A stretch of 64,000 nt of DNA from Stomorhina lunata (lineage: Eukaryota > Arthropoda > Insecta > Diptera > Rhiniidae): positions 52,187,215 through 52,251,214 of the forward strand of contig OW121743.1 in the NCBI GenBank assembly GCA_933228675.1, read 5' to 3'. The translations under genes were made by a program, and so were the position numbers. This document shows positions 37,390-50,174 of the stretch, piece after piece. Positions within the stretch are counted from its first letter, which is position 1. Each line of letters begins with the position of its first letter. The notes beneath the pieces were generated by a model. The model did not search any database, was not told the origin of the DNA, and was given only the letters and a program-made list of their open reading frames with translations.

Positions 37390-38612
37390 TTTTTTATTTT
37401 TTTTTTTGTTTGTAATATTTAAAATTTAAAAGCAATTATTTCAACTTTTTTGTATAAAAACCTATATTGTTTTTTACAGTCTTTTAAAGCTAGTTCTATT
37501 TAAAAAGAAATGAGACATTACTTATTGATATCGGGTTACATTTACAAAAGTTATATAACAGTTGCCAAAATAAAAATTTTGCAAAGAAAACATGCGTAGA
37601 AACAATTTGGACATGGCCTAATCGGTTTATAAAAAGCTTAATAACTTTTAAATTTTTGGTCTGATTTAAAAAATTGAAACCATGTTTTATTAGGAAACAA
37701 ATTCTTTTGTTATATTGATAAAAACTTTTATGAGCTTTCATATAAGAATAAGCTATAAAAAGCTATTAAAGTCAAAAAAATGAACAAATTTTGTTTTTTA
37801 ATTTTAAGAAATTCTTAACTATCAAATACTTTTGGTTTACAAATATATCAAAAATGATATGCCCTTCTAATGCCTAATGCGTTTTCTTTTATTTGCTGTT
37901 AAAAATAATAAAATCGGATAAAAAATGACCGAGCTATAAGTCGATAAGTTGACGAACCTCTTAAAAATCGCTTAAACGTATTTCTGAAATTTTTTTCCAC
38001 GATTTGTCATGAACTCAATAAGGCCTACAACCCAAACTAGGTCTTTTCCCAAATATTTTATTAAAAAATCTTGATTTCAAAGAAAGCTTTTAAGTTAGCT
38101 TTTAAAGAAAGTTTTTTTTGTGAACTTTATATATATTTGAAAGCTTCAGCAGAAAGCATTTGGATCAAACTTTGAACTGATTTTAATTATACTTATGTAT
38201 TTTTCTTTCCAAAATAAAAAAATGCTTATTTTTAGGCTTTAGCCTATAACTCAATGCTTAATATAGGTACTTATGTAAAGTTTTAGGAAAAAAGCTCAAT
38301 GAAAAACCTTAATTTTAAACTAAATAGCAAGCTTTTTTTTACAGCTCGAGTGCTTTTGAAAGAGTTATAGATCAAAATTAAAGTTTTCCTAAACAATAGG
38401 TCTAATTCGAGAGACTCTGGAACAAAAACTGAATAAGCGAGAAGTTATTTTTTAACTTAATTACATTTTTTTAATATTAACTTTAAGCACTTTTCACATG
38501 GTAAAGCTTTTAAAGCTTTAAATGCACTTGGAAAATATTCATTTTTTAGAAAACTTAAAATTAAGAAAATCGGTTTATATATAGACCAGATAGGAGTAAA
38601 AAATCTGTGAAG
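37390..38612. other. AT-rich non-coding spacer
   Basis: Open frames at 37496-37741 and 38457-38735 (minus) have no domain or splice support. Nothing else recognised. Confidence 0.4.
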
Positions 38613-39197
38613 TATGGGATAAAAATTTAAAATTTTCAGTTTTTGAAGTCGAATATCTTTAAAACCGTAAGAGATAAGATGTGTATATCGGGATGTTTTC
38701 TGTAAATCTTGACCTAAATATTTGTTATATAGCATGATTCTAAATTAAAACGGTTGGAAAATGACAATTATATATAGTTGTAAGTGATTTATGGGTCTGA
38801 GTTGCCCTACTTTGGGGGACGATTGCGCTGTCCCAGTAAAAGCTAGACTTTCCAGGTTCAAAACTTAAGATCGCCAACACTTCTGTTATATGCACTTTAA
38901 ATTATGGGATAAAAATTGAAAATTTCAGTTTCTGAAGTCGAATAGCTTTAAAACCGCAAGAGATAAGATGTGTATATCAGGATTTTTTCTGTAGATCTTG
39001 ATCTAAATATTTGTTATATAGTATGATTCTTTAAATTGGTTGGAAAATGAAAAAAACTATATATCGTTTTAAGTGATTTATGAGTCTGAGTGAAGTGCCC
39101 TACTTTGGGGGACGATTGCGCTGTTCCAGTAAAAGCTAGACTTTCCAGGTTCACAACTCAAGATCGCCAATACTTCTGTTATATGCACCATAAATTG
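38613..39197. repeat. ~290-bp tandem duplication
   Basis: Copies at 38613-38902 and 38903-39197. Landmarks tatgggataaaaat, gagataagatgtgtatatc, ggggacgattgcgctgt (38815 and 39108) and gtaaaagctagactttccag occur in the same order about 290 bp apart. Divergence is about 10%. The element type is unknown. The GC content of the conserved middle is higher than its surroundings. Confidence 0.9.
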
Positions 39198-39784
39198 TTT
39201 TAAAATCGCCCCAACGGTTTAGAAGTTGCGAACTTATTTCCATTATTTGTTTCCACCATCCCACTGTGCCTTGCCATTGTCTATTAATTGTATAATTCTT
39301 CTTAGCAGTCATGCAAACAATTTTCTAAAAAAAAAATATTTTCGCAAATGTAGTCAATTTGCAAAGGCGCATTAATTAGTATGCGCCATTCTTAAATTAT
39401 CACCACGAGCCCACAAGAGTCTATTAATAATAAAGTAAATGCCAAAAATTTTGTTACCCGCATAAGAGATCCATATATGATGCACTTAATGGAAGCCAAA
39501 GGGATGATCATACCATAACAAGGCCTTCTTCTAAAATCAAAAGCTTTGCCGAGGCATCAAAATTTAATTCATTTTGCACTTCGAATGAGATCGGATATTG
39601 TAATAAGGCTATATCCGAATTAGTCCACTAATTTCAAAGTTATCTATAACTCTGAAGTCTGTGGACTTATTCACGTATATCTCTGAAATTAAAAGACCGG
39701 TTTCGATGAGTTCTTCAGCAATAATATTTAGCTGGTATTATTTTGATGATCTGTGGAAGTATTGGGCAAATTGAGACTTTAGAA
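39198..39784. other. Non-coding spacer
   Basis: No coding sequence recognised. Composition is a little less AT-rich than neighbouring spacers (near 39410-39730), but I could not match it to a family. Confidence 0.4.
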
Positions 39785-39977
39785 ACATATATGTGACCCG
39801 GTCTATGAAAAGGGAAAAGTTGGCTTATGACTCAAAAACAAAATTTCGAAAAATTAGCTAAAACTTTCGAAAAATTAGCTAAAAATTTCGAAAAATTGGC
39901 TAAAAAGTTAGCTAATTTTTCGAAATATTGTTTTTGAATTATAAGCCACCTTTTCATAGAACGGGTCACATATATGT
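39785..39977. mobile_element. 193-bp foldback MITE
   Basis: The ends acatatatgtgacccggtct and agaacgggtcacatatatgt are inverted copies. The arms continue inward through tgaaaagg, ttggcttat, tcaaaaacaa and atttcgaaaaattagctaa. The centre holds three copies of tttcgaaaaattagctaaaa. The whole sequence folds into one long hairpin of about 70 bp. No coding capacity. Confidence 0.8.
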
Positions 39978-41041
39978 AATATACATATAGGTTTTAAAAA
40001 AATATTAGGCCTAACATTCTAAAATATTATAAAAAGGTCTAAAAAGTGAGGGCCCGGATATTTCCCCAAAATAAAATTTCTATATAATAATATATCTACA
40101 CGTATTTGAGATTATGATGACTTTTAAAAATAATTTGAAAGAAGAATATCAATATTTGGGGGCATAAAATCACTAGAAAAGGCAGACACAACAGCTGTTC
40201 CTATAGCAAGAGTCTAACTAATATACATTTCTTTTCTTAAATAAACAATATTAGGAAAAATTTTGATTTCTTTTAGCCATATAATTATGACTCGTACAAA
40301 TCTTTTAATTTAAAATTTTTTTAATGTTTTTCTATACACCTCCTTAAGATTGGAGGTGGACCGTAAACATTTTCGATATAAAAATAGCTCCAAATTATGA
40401 ATAATATACAAACATTTGTACATACATATGTATAAATATAAATCCTTAAGTAAAATACAAAAAAAATTGTATTTTGTACAAGTTTAGTAAACAATTTCTT
40501 TGTTTATAAAATTTTGAGTATAATTTAAATATTTTTATGATTTTGAAAAGAAAATCTAGGAAAATTAAATCAACAATTTTATACCATATAATAACAATAT
40601 CTAATTAAATACTTTGTATTGCTTATGGTAAGATTCATTAAGTTTTTCATTTATTTTAATTATTTGGCAAAATTTTGCAATATTAATAGGAAACGAAGAA
40701 ATATAATTTTTTTCTTGGGGAATATAGTGGTCGGGTACAATTTATAGAAAAACCCAAAAAATAGATTGTGATTAATAGTAACTAAAACTAGAAACGTTTT
40801 TCAAATTAAATAATTTGGAAAATTTTTGATATACTATTTGGTTTTTGAAAATTTTTGGCATTCAAACGAATTGAAATAATAAAACGAAACAATGATAATA
40901 TTAATAGCTAAAGTATAAGTTATTCCAAGATTTTTTTATAAAAAAATTAAATACACTTTTGCGAAAGTTATGTAAGAAATAGTAAAACAAATCAATTAAA
41001 AAATAGTTAAAAGTGAAATACTAATATCTTTTATTTATATA
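39978..41041. other. AT-rich non-coding spacer
   Basis: Nothing recognised beyond a short stem (cacctcc...ggaggtg near 40340-40360). Confidence 0.4.
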
Positions 41042-44000
41042 AATTTATTTCAAAAATTCTCTATTTCTATAGGATTTTTTTTCAAATTTTTTTTTTATTT
41101 TTATAGGAAATTTTTCAAAAAGATTCTATTTTTATAGGAAATTTTTCAAAAAAATTTTAATTTTTTTAGGAAATTTTTCAAAAATTTACTCTTTTTTTAG
41201 GAAATTTTTCAAAAATTTACTATTTTTATGGGAAATTTTTCAAATTTTTACTATTTTTATCGAAAATTTTCCAAAAATTTTTTAGTTTTATATGAAATTT
41301 TTCAAAAATTTCCTATAAATAAATTTTTCAAAAATTTACTCTTTTTTTAGGAAATTTTTCAAAAATTTACTATTTTTATGGGAAATTTTTCAAAATTTTA
41401 CTATTTTTTTGGGAAAATTTTCAAAATATTTTAGTTTTATAAGAATTTTTCAAAAATTTCCTATTTTTATAGGAAATTTTTCAAAAATTTCTTATTTTTA
41501 TAGGAAATTTTTCAGAAATTTCTTATTTTTATAGGAAATTTTTCAAAAATTTCTTATTTTTATAGGAAATTTTTCAAAAATTTCTTATTTTTATAGGAAA
41601 TTTTTCAAAAATTTCTTATTTTTATAGGAAATTTTTCAAAAATTTCTTATTTTTATAGGAAATTTTTCAAAAATTTCTTATTTTTATAGGAAATTTTTCA
41701 AAAATTTCTTATTTTTATAGGAAATTTTTCAAAAATTTCTTATTTTTATAGGAAATTTTTCAAAAATTTCTTATTTTTATAGGAAATTTTTCAAAAATTT
41801 CTTATTTTTATAGGAAATTTTTCAAAAATTTCTTATTTTTATAGGAAATTTTTCAAAAATTTCTTATTTTTATAGGAAATTTTTCAAAAATTTCTTATTT
41901 TTATAGGAAATTTTTCAAAAATTTCTTATTTTTATAGGAAATTTTTCAAAAATTTCTTATTTTTATAGGAAATTTTTCAAAAATTTCTTATTTTTATAGG
42001 AAATTTTTCAAAAATTTTCTATTTTTATAGGAAATTTTTCAAAAATTTTCTATTTTTATAGGAAATTTTTCAAAAATTTCGTATTTTTATACGAAATTTT
42101 TCAAAAATTTCTTATTTTTATAGGATATTTTTCAAAAATTTCTTATTTTTATAGGAAATTTTTCAAAAATTTCTTATTTTTATAGGAAATTTTTCAAAAA
42201 TTTCTTATTTTTATAGGAAATTTTTCAAAAATTTCTTATTTTTATAGGAAATTTTTCAAAAATTTCTTATTTTTATAGGAAATTTTTCAAAAATTTCTTA
42301 TTTTTATAGGAAATTTTTCAAAAATTTCTTATTTTTATAGGAAATTTTTCAAAAATTTCTTATTTTTATAGGAAATTTTTCAAAAATTTCTTATTTTTAT
42401 AGGAAATTTTTCAAAAACTTCTTATTTTTATAGGAAATTTTTCAAAAATTTCTTATTTTTATAGGAAATTTTTCAAAAATTTCTTATTTTTATAGGAAAT
42501 TTTTCAAAAATTTCTTATTTTTATAGGAAATTTTTCAAAAATTTCTTATTTTTATAGGAAATTTTTCAAAAATTTCTTATTTTTATAGGAAATTTTTCAA
42601 AAATTTCTTATTTTTATAGGAAATTTTTCAAAAATTTCTTATTTTTATAGGAAATTTTTCAAAAATTTCTTATTTTTATAGGAAATTTTTCAAAAATTTC
42701 TTATTTTTATAGGAAATTTTTCAAAAATTTCTTATTTTTATAGGAAATTTTTCAAAAATTTCTTATTTTTATAGGAAATTTTTCAAAAATTTCTTATTTT
42801 TATAGGAAATTTTTCAAAAATTTCTTATTTTTATAGGAAATTTTTCAAAAATTTCTTATTTTTATAGGAAATTTTTCAAAAATTTCTTATTTTTATAGGA
42901 AATTTTTCAAAAATTTCTTATTTTTATAGGAAATTTTTCAAAAATTTCTTATTTTTATAGGAAAATTTTCAAAAATTTCTTATTTTTATAGGAAATTTTT
43001 CAAAAATTTCTTATTTTTATAGGAAATTTTTCAAAAATTTCTTATTTTTATAGGAAATTTTTCAAAAATTTCTTATTTTTATAGGAAATTTTTCAAAAAT
43101 TTTCTATTTTTATAGGAAGTTTTACAAAAATTTTTTATTTTTATAGGAAATTTTACAAAATTTTTCTATTTTTATAGGAAATTTTTCAAAAATTTTCCAT
43201 TTTTATAGGAAATTTTTCAAAAATTTTCTATTTTTGTAGGAAATTTTTCAAAAATTTTCTATTTTTACAGGAAATTTTTCAAAAATTTTCTATTTTTATA
43301 GGAAAATTTTCAAAAATTTTCTATTTTTATAGGAAATTTTTCAAAAATTTTCTATTTTAATAGGAAATTTTTCAAAAATTTTCTATTTTAATAGGAAATT
43401 TTTCAAAAATTTTCTATTTTAATAGGAAAATTTTCAAAAATTTTCTATTTTAATATGAAAATTTTCAAAATTTTTCTATTTTTATAGGAAATTTTTCAAA
43501 ATTTTTCTACTTTTATAGGAAATTTTTCAAAAATTTCTTATTTTTATAGGAAATTTTTCAAAAATTTTCTATTTTTATAGGAAATTTTTCAAAAATTTTC
43601 TATTTTTGTAGGAAATTTTTAAAAATTTTCTATTTTTATAGGAAATTTTTAAAAAATTTCTATTTTTATAGGAATTTTTAAAAAATTTTATTTTTTTAAG
43701 GAAATTTTTCAAAAATTTTCTATTTTTATAGGAAATTTTTCAAAAATTTTCTATTATTATAGAATCATTTTTCAAAAATTTCTTATTTTTATAGAAAAAT
43801 TTTTTACTTTTATAGAAAAATTTTCTATTTTTATAGAAAAATTTTTTTATTTTTATAGAAAAATTTTCTACTTTTATAAAAAAATTTTTCAAAAATTTCT
43901 TATTTTTTTAGGAAAATTTTCTACTTTTATAGAAAAATTTTCTATTTTTATAGAAAAATTTGTAAAAAAAATTCTTATTTCTTAGGAAATTTTTCAAAAA

Positions 44001-44130
44001 TTTTAATTTTTTTAAGGAAATTTTTCAAAAATTTTATTTTTTTGAAGGAAACTTTTCAAAAATTTTCAATTTTTATAGGAAATTTTTTAAAAATTTCCTA
44101 TTTTTGTAGGAAAGTTTTCAAAATTTTTCG
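41042..44130 (+). repeat. Satellite B array 6 (31-bp units, forward, very homogeneous)
   Basis: From about 41460 to 43080 some fifty units are almost identical (ttcttatttttataggaaa, tttttcaaaaat). Edges are degenerate, and the right third uses ttttctatttttatagg. The uniform centre with decayed edges is the pattern expected from unequal exchange or gene conversion. Confidence 0.95.
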
Positions 44131-44905
44131 ATTCTTTTCGGGATTAATAGATCTTACACTATATTTCTGTATATTATGATAACGCGTGCGTTGATCATGG
44201 AAATATTTGTCGTGTGCTCAATTTTAATGTTTATTCAATATAAAAATTTAAGAAAATAATAAAATTTATCATATTTATAGTTAATACAGATAAACACAAG
44301 ACCCATTAAGCAGACACAATTATTTATTATTTATACGATCATTGATCGATTGATTGTCTGTTTATTTTTGGTGAGCAAGAGTTTATTTCATTAACTTTTC
44401 AACATATGCCGCCAACAGATTTTCTTTACTATATAACCGTCGCACACTATATATGTAGTTGGTTGGTTGTTTGTTGAAGGCCAGTAAATTTATAATATAA
44501 AAAGTAGAAAATATTGATCATGTCCATATTATATTGGTTATTTCTTTTAAGTCAAGTAAGTATGTACTTGCAATCATATAACCAACCATACACAGCCATT
44601 AAATCAAGTCATATTTAATATTTCAATTTTTTAAATAAAGATTTCTCCTCATGATGTCTTAAGTTGTTATTTTATTGTTGTAAGATCGCAAAGTATTGTA
44701 TTGAGTTGGTTTTTTTGTTTGTAGCAAATTCTGACATAATATTGGCTGTTTACTGTCCATTTATGGTATTTGAGTTGTCTGTTCAATTTACTGTTAAATT
44801 TGTATTCGTAACATTTTTTCAATTCAATTTTGCTTCATCTCTTCTGCATTTTTTCGAAAGAAAATGTTTATAAGTGGCTGGTACTTCAGTTAAAATTAGT
44901 AAAAA
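44131..44905. other. Unique AT-rich spacer
   Basis: The open frame 44664-44873 (plus) is phenylalanine/valine-rich with no recognised family. Nothing else recognised. Confidence 0.4.
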
Positions 44906-46661
44906 AAAATTAATAGGAAATTTTTCAAAAATTTTCAATTTTTATAGCAAATTTTTCAAAAATTGTTTATTTTTATAGAAAATTTTTCAAAAATTTTCTA
45001 TTCTAATTTTGTAGTTTTCAAAAATTTTCTATTTTTATAGGAAATTTTTCTATTTTTATAGGAAATTTTTCAAAATTTTTATATTTTTATAGGAAATTTT
45101 TCAAAAAATTTATATTTTTATAGGAAATTTTTCAAAAATCTTCTATTTTTATAGGAAATTTTTCAAAAATTTTCTATTTTTATAGGAAATTTTTCAAAAT
45201 TTTTTTAGGAAATTTTTCAAACATTTTCTATTTTTATAGGAAATTTTTCAAAAATTTCCTATTTTTATAGGAAACTTTTCAAACATTTTCTATTTTTACA
45301 GAAAATTTTTCAAAAATTTCTTCTTTTACAGGACATTTTTCAAAAATTTCTTATTTTCATAGAAATTTTTCAAAAATTTTCTATTTTTATGGGAAATTTT
45401 TCAAAAATGTTCTATTTTTATGGGATATTTTTCAAAATTTTTCTATTTTTATATTAAAGTTTTCAACAATTTTCTATTTTTAGAGGAAGTTTTTCAAAAA
45501 TTTTCTATTTTTATAGGAAATTTTTCTATTTTTATAGGAAATTTTTAAAAAATTTTCTATTTTTATAGGAAATTTTTCTATTTTTACAGGAAATTTTTCA
45601 AAAATTTTCTGTTTTATAGGAAATTTTTAAAAAAATTTCTATTTTTATAGGAAATTTTTCAAAAATTTTCTATTTTTATAGGAAATTTTTCAAAAATTTT
45701 CTATTTTTATAGGAAATTTTTCAAAAATTTTCTATTTTTATAGGAAATTTTTCAAAAATTTTCTATTTATATAGGAAATTTTTCAAAAATTTTCTATTTA
45801 TATAGGAAATTTTTCAAAAATTTTGTATTTTTATAGAAAATTTTTCAAAAATTTTCTATTTTTATAGGAAATTTTTCAAAAATTTTCTATTTTTATAGGA
45901 AATTTTTCAAAAATTTTCTATTTTTATAGGAAATTTTTCAAAAATTTTCTATTTTTATAGGAAATTTTTCAAAAGTTTTCTATTTTTATAGGAAATTTTT
46001 CAAAAATTTTCTATTTTTATAGGAAATTTTTCAAAAATTTTCTATTTTTATAGGAAATTTTTCAAAAATTTTCTATTTTTATAGGAAATTTTTCAAAAAT
46101 TTTCTATTTTTATAGGAAATTTTTCAAAAATTTTCTATTTTTATAGGAAATTTTTCAAAAATTTTCTATTTTTATAGGAAATTTTTCAAAAATTTTCTAT
46201 TTTTATAGGAAATTTTTCAAAAATTTTCTATTTTTATAGGAAATTTTTCAAAAATTTTCTATTTTTATAGTAAATTTTTCAAAAATTTTCTATTTTTATC
46301 GGAAATTTTTCAAAAATTTTCTATTTTTATAGGAAATTTTTCAAAAATTTTCTATTTTTATAGGAAATTTTTCAAAAATTTTCTATTTTTATAGGAAATT
46401 TTTCAAAAATTTTCTATTTTTATAGGAAATTTTTCAAAAATTTTCTATTTTTATAGGAAATTTTTCAAAAATTTTCTATTTTTATAGGAAATTTTTCAAA
46501 AATTTTCTATTTTTATAGGAGATTTAAAAAAAATCAGTTTTTTATAGAAAATTTTTCAAAAATTTTCTATTTTTATAGGAAATTTTTAAAAATTTTTCTA
46601 TTTGTATAGAAAATTTTTCAACATTTTTTTACTTTTATAAGAAATTTTGTTAAAAATTTGT
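44906..46661 (+). repeat. Satellite B array 7 (31-bp units, forward), adjoining the exon
   Basis: Units read ttttctatttttataggaaa then tttttcaaaa. A homogeneous core runs from about 45650 to 46510. Several short units lacking the caaaaat part occur near 45050 and 45530. The right edge lies about 30 bp from the donor site of the stx exon. Confidence 0.95.
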
Positions 46662-46686
46662 AGAAAAATATGAAAAATGTGTTTTG

Positions 46687-46692
46687 ACTTAC
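46687..46692 (-). promoter_or_regulatory. stx: 5' splice site (gtaagt) of the stx exon
   Basis: Read on the minus strand, CTG is followed by GTAAGT, a consensus fly donor site. The 29-31-bp satellite begins (in transcript sense) only about 30 bases further on, at 46661. Confidence 0.8.
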
Positions 46693-46780
46693 CAGTAAAC
46701 CAGTTTCAACATTTGGTATTAAAATAATTTTTGAGCCATCCATTAAATTATTTTCTTTTAATAAACCATCTTGAAGTTCT
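46693..46780 (-). CDS. stx: Internal exon of Midnolin/Stuxnet, C-terminal part of ubiquitin-like domain
   Basis: Seen: on the minus strand a pyrimidine-rich tract ends in TTTTTGCAG. It is followed by 88 bp that are open in one frame and then by a perfect donor, CTG|gtaagt. The exon starts with the third base of a codon and ends in frame, giving 29 full codons that begin ELQDGLLKENN and end DGSKIILIPNVETGLL. Known: Midnolin proteins have a ubiquitin-like domain whose last strands read DGSKLTLVPTVEAGL in the human protein. In flies the homologue Stuxnet promotes proteasomal turnover of Polycomb, and Midnolin delivers nuclear proteins to the proteasome without ubiquitination. Inference: this is the exon carrying the last strands of that domain. 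Upstream and downstream exons are not visible in the window, so both flanking introns exceed 17 kb and 46 kb. A second AG two bases further in (46779-46780) could be used but would shift the frame. Confidence is high that it is an exon and fairly high for the family. Confidence 0.8.
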
Positions 46781-46805
46781 CTGCAAAAATAAGAAAAAGA
46801 AAAAA
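46781..46805 (-). promoter_or_regulatory. stx: 3' splice site and polypyrimidine tract of the stx exon
   Basis: Read on the minus strand, a run of T and C (ctttttcttatttttgcag) precedes the exon. The AG is at 46781-46782. This is a strong acceptor by composition. Confidence 0.75.
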
Positions 46806-47557
46806 GATACAATTTAATAACAAGTTCATGAGAATTATCAAAAGTTTTAGAAATAATAGAACTATCATTTCAACTTGTACTTAGTAACGTCAGTTACTAG
46901 GTTATTTAGTTATTAATTCCTGAAGTTTTGTTGTCCTCAACAATATCCAGGTAATTTTGAAAAATAGACATAACAAATCAAATTTTAGCTTCTCCAAACG
47001 AAAACCAAAACAAAGTAACAGAAAACTATAAAATAAATATTAATAACATAATAAAACTTATTTTGACATCATTTTAATCCCTGATTTCTTTAATGTAACA
47101 TATTTATTTTTATAAACTTTTTTTCTAAATTAATTATACAAAAAAATGTGTTTGGAATATTTAAAATTGTTTAAGGCTGAGACTCAGACAAAGAAAAAAT
47201 CTACTCAACATTTTCGAATAATAACGAATGTCGACAGTGTCACATGAATTTTTAATGATCATTTAATTTTTTTTATTTTTTGTTAAAACTTCATTTTAAA
47301 CAATTGCAAGCCATTGTTGATACTTGTATTTGAAATGATATAAAAATTAAAATGAATTAAAAAATACCTTAATTTTGAAAGAAAACACTTAATAAATTCA
47401 ACATAAAAAAGTGTTTGGCAGTATTTTTCCCAAAAAAATGTTTAAAAGTTTATTTTTATAACTCACGAAATTCTCAAAATGACTTTAAACAAAAAACTTG
47501 AGGGTCGGTCATTGTTTGGCCTGAAAATAAATTCAAATTTTTAAAAGAAAAAAATCT
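46806..47557. other. Intron sequence just upstream of the stx exon
   Basis: Unique AT-rich DNA. A branch point must lie in the part next to the acceptor, but I cannot assign one with confidence. No repeats of note. Confidence 0.45.
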
Positions 47558-49072
47558 TACTATTTTTATAGGAAATTTTTCAAAAATTTCTTATTTTTAT
47601 AGGAAATTTTTCAAAAATTTCTTATTTCTTTAGGAAATTTTTCAAAAATTTCTTATTTCTATAGGAAATTTTTCAAAAATTTCTTATTTCTATAGGAAAT
47701 TTTTCAAAAATTTCTTATTTCTATAGGAAATTTTTCAAAAATTTCTTATTTCTATAGGAAATTTTTCAAAAATTTCTAATTTTTATAGGAAATTTTTCAA
47801 AAATTTCTTATTTTTATAGGACATTTTTCAAAAATTTCTTATTACTATAGGAAATTTTTCAAAAATTTCCTATTTTTATAGGAAATTTTTCAAAAATTTC
47901 TTATTTTTATAGGAAATTTTTCAAAAATTTCTTATTTCTATAGGAAAATTTTCAAAAATTTTTTATTTCTATAGGAAAATTTTCAAAAATTTCTTATTTT
48001 TATAGGAAATTTTCAAAAATTTCTTATTTTTATAGGAAATTTTTAAAAAATTTCTCTTTTTTAGAGGAAATTTTTAAAAAATTTCTTATTTTTTATAGGA
48101 AATTTTTAAAAAATTTCTTATTTTTATACGAAATTTTTTCAAAAATTTCTCATTTTTATAGGAATTTTTTTTAAAAATTTACTATTTTTATAGGAAAATT
48201 TTCAAAAATTTCTTATTTTTATAGGAAATTTTACAACAATTTATTATTTTTATAAGAAATTTTACAAAAATATATTACTTTTATAGGAATCTTTTAAAAA
48301 ATTTCTTATTTTTATAGGAAATTTTTCAAAAATTTCTTATTTTTATAAGAAATTTTTCAAAAAATTTTTATTTTTATAGAAAATTTTTCAAAAATTTCTT
48401 ATTTCTATAGGAAATTTTTCAAAAATTTCTTATTTTTTATAGGAAATTTTTAAAAAATTTCTTATTTTTTATAGGAAATTTTTAAAAAATTTCTTATTTT
48501 TATAGGAAATTTTTAAAAAATTTCTTATTTTTATAGGAAACTTTTAAAAAATTTCTTATTTTTATAGGAAATTTTGAAAAAATTTCTCATTTTTATAGGA
48601 AATTTTTCAAAAATTTCTTATTTTTATAGGAAATTTTGAAAAAATTTCTCATTTTTATAGGAAATTTTTCAAAAATTTCTTATTTTTTTTGGAAATTTTT
48701 CAAAAATTTCTAAATTTTTATAGGAAATTTTTCAAAAATTTCAAAAATTTTATAGGAAATTTTTTAAAAATTTCTTATTTTTATAAAAAAATTTTCAAAA
48801 ATTTCTTATTTTTATAGGAAATTTTTAAAAATGTCTTATTTTTATAGGAACATTTTTCAAAATTTTTTTATTTTTATAGGAAAATTTTCAAAAATTTCTT
48901 ATTTTTATAGGAAATTTTTCAAAAATTTCTTATTCTTATAGGAAATTTTTCAAAAATTTTTTATTTTTATAGAAATTTTTTAAAAATTTGTTATTTTTAC
49001 AGGAAATTTTTCAAAAATTTCTTATTTTTATAGGAAATTTTTCAAAAATTTAATATTTGGAGGAAATATTTA
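47558..49072 (+). repeat. Satellite B array 8 (31-bp units, forward)
   Basis: Units read ttcttatttctataggaaa then tttttcaaaaat, with a C-containing variant in the left part and more diverged units to the right. Confidence 0.95.
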
Positions 49073-50174
49073 AAAATACAATTTTAAAGATTCTTTTTTT
49101 TCCAGAGTTATTTGTCTGTTCCTTAATTATCATTTTATTTTTGAAAATATTTTTTTGTTCGAGATAAAAGTGCAAGTAATTAAAATGCGTTTTTTAACTC
49201 TGCAGTTTTTCGTACAATGACTTTGATTATAATTTAAATTTTCAAATTTAACTGATATGATGAATATAATTTTTGTTGACTTAAGAGCTTAAGACAATTA
49301 AATAAAACTGGTTTAATTAATTTCTTAATTATTTGTATCTTTTTGGAAAATATAATTTTGAAATTACCCAGGTTTAAACAACTTCTCTTTAAATTCTTGG
49401 AATATTAAATAGTAATTAATTTAAAAGGAAAAGTTAAGATCAATATTTCAAGTTTTTAATAGTAGAAGTTAATAAGTGCCTTCCACAAAACATTTTCTGT
49501 ACCAAATTTTTATATTGACGGGCTATGCCCTCCAAATATTTAAGTTCTTTAACTTGATATATTTTCAAAAAGTCTTTCATTGTGACAATCAAATTTTTAA
49601 TTGACGAAAAAATTTCTCTACAATAGTTAGATTTTCCATATTCAATCAAACTTTTGTTACTAACAAACAAATTGTTAATTGAGACAACTAAATTTTTAGT
49701 AGATTCATTTTCCAATGCGGATGTTTAAATTTTATATTTAAGAGCATCTACAGGTGAATCTACTATATTTTTATTTTAACATATTCTGGCATTTAACAGT
49801 TTTTCCTTCCCTCTCTAGCATTCACAAAAACTTGTTAACAAATCAATTAAAATTTATTTAAATTTGTTCTTAAAGTCAAACGTCGCTGTTGACACATGTG
49901 AGTTGCTGTTGCTGCTGCTGATTGTTTACTTAACGCTTTTTGTTAACAAATTTTTATTGTTATTGCAGGTGTTAATTATTTTTGAAATTGTTGTTGAACT
50001 TAATTCATAACTAAATACAAAATGTTTAATAAAAAAAAAATATCTGTTAAAACTCGAGACAAAAAAATGGATTAAATAGCAAACAAAAATTGCTCTTATT
50101 AAGAAATTTAATTTTTTGCCAAAAGGTGATTGTCAGCAAATCGTGCAAAAATGTCATTGGCAGGAAATTTTAGA
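49073..50174. other. Unique spacer with unsupported open frame
   Basis: The frame 49440-49715 (minus, 91 codons) is open and helix-like in composition but begins at TTG, with a stop just upstream and no ATG near its start. No splice acceptor is obvious. Short CTG-rich stretch near 49905-49920. Not called as a gene. Confidence 0.4.

Noticed and set aside
49440..49715. 91-codon minus ORF of protein-like composition
   Set aside because: Starts at TTG with a stop just upstream, no ATG near the start, no clear acceptor and no recognised family.
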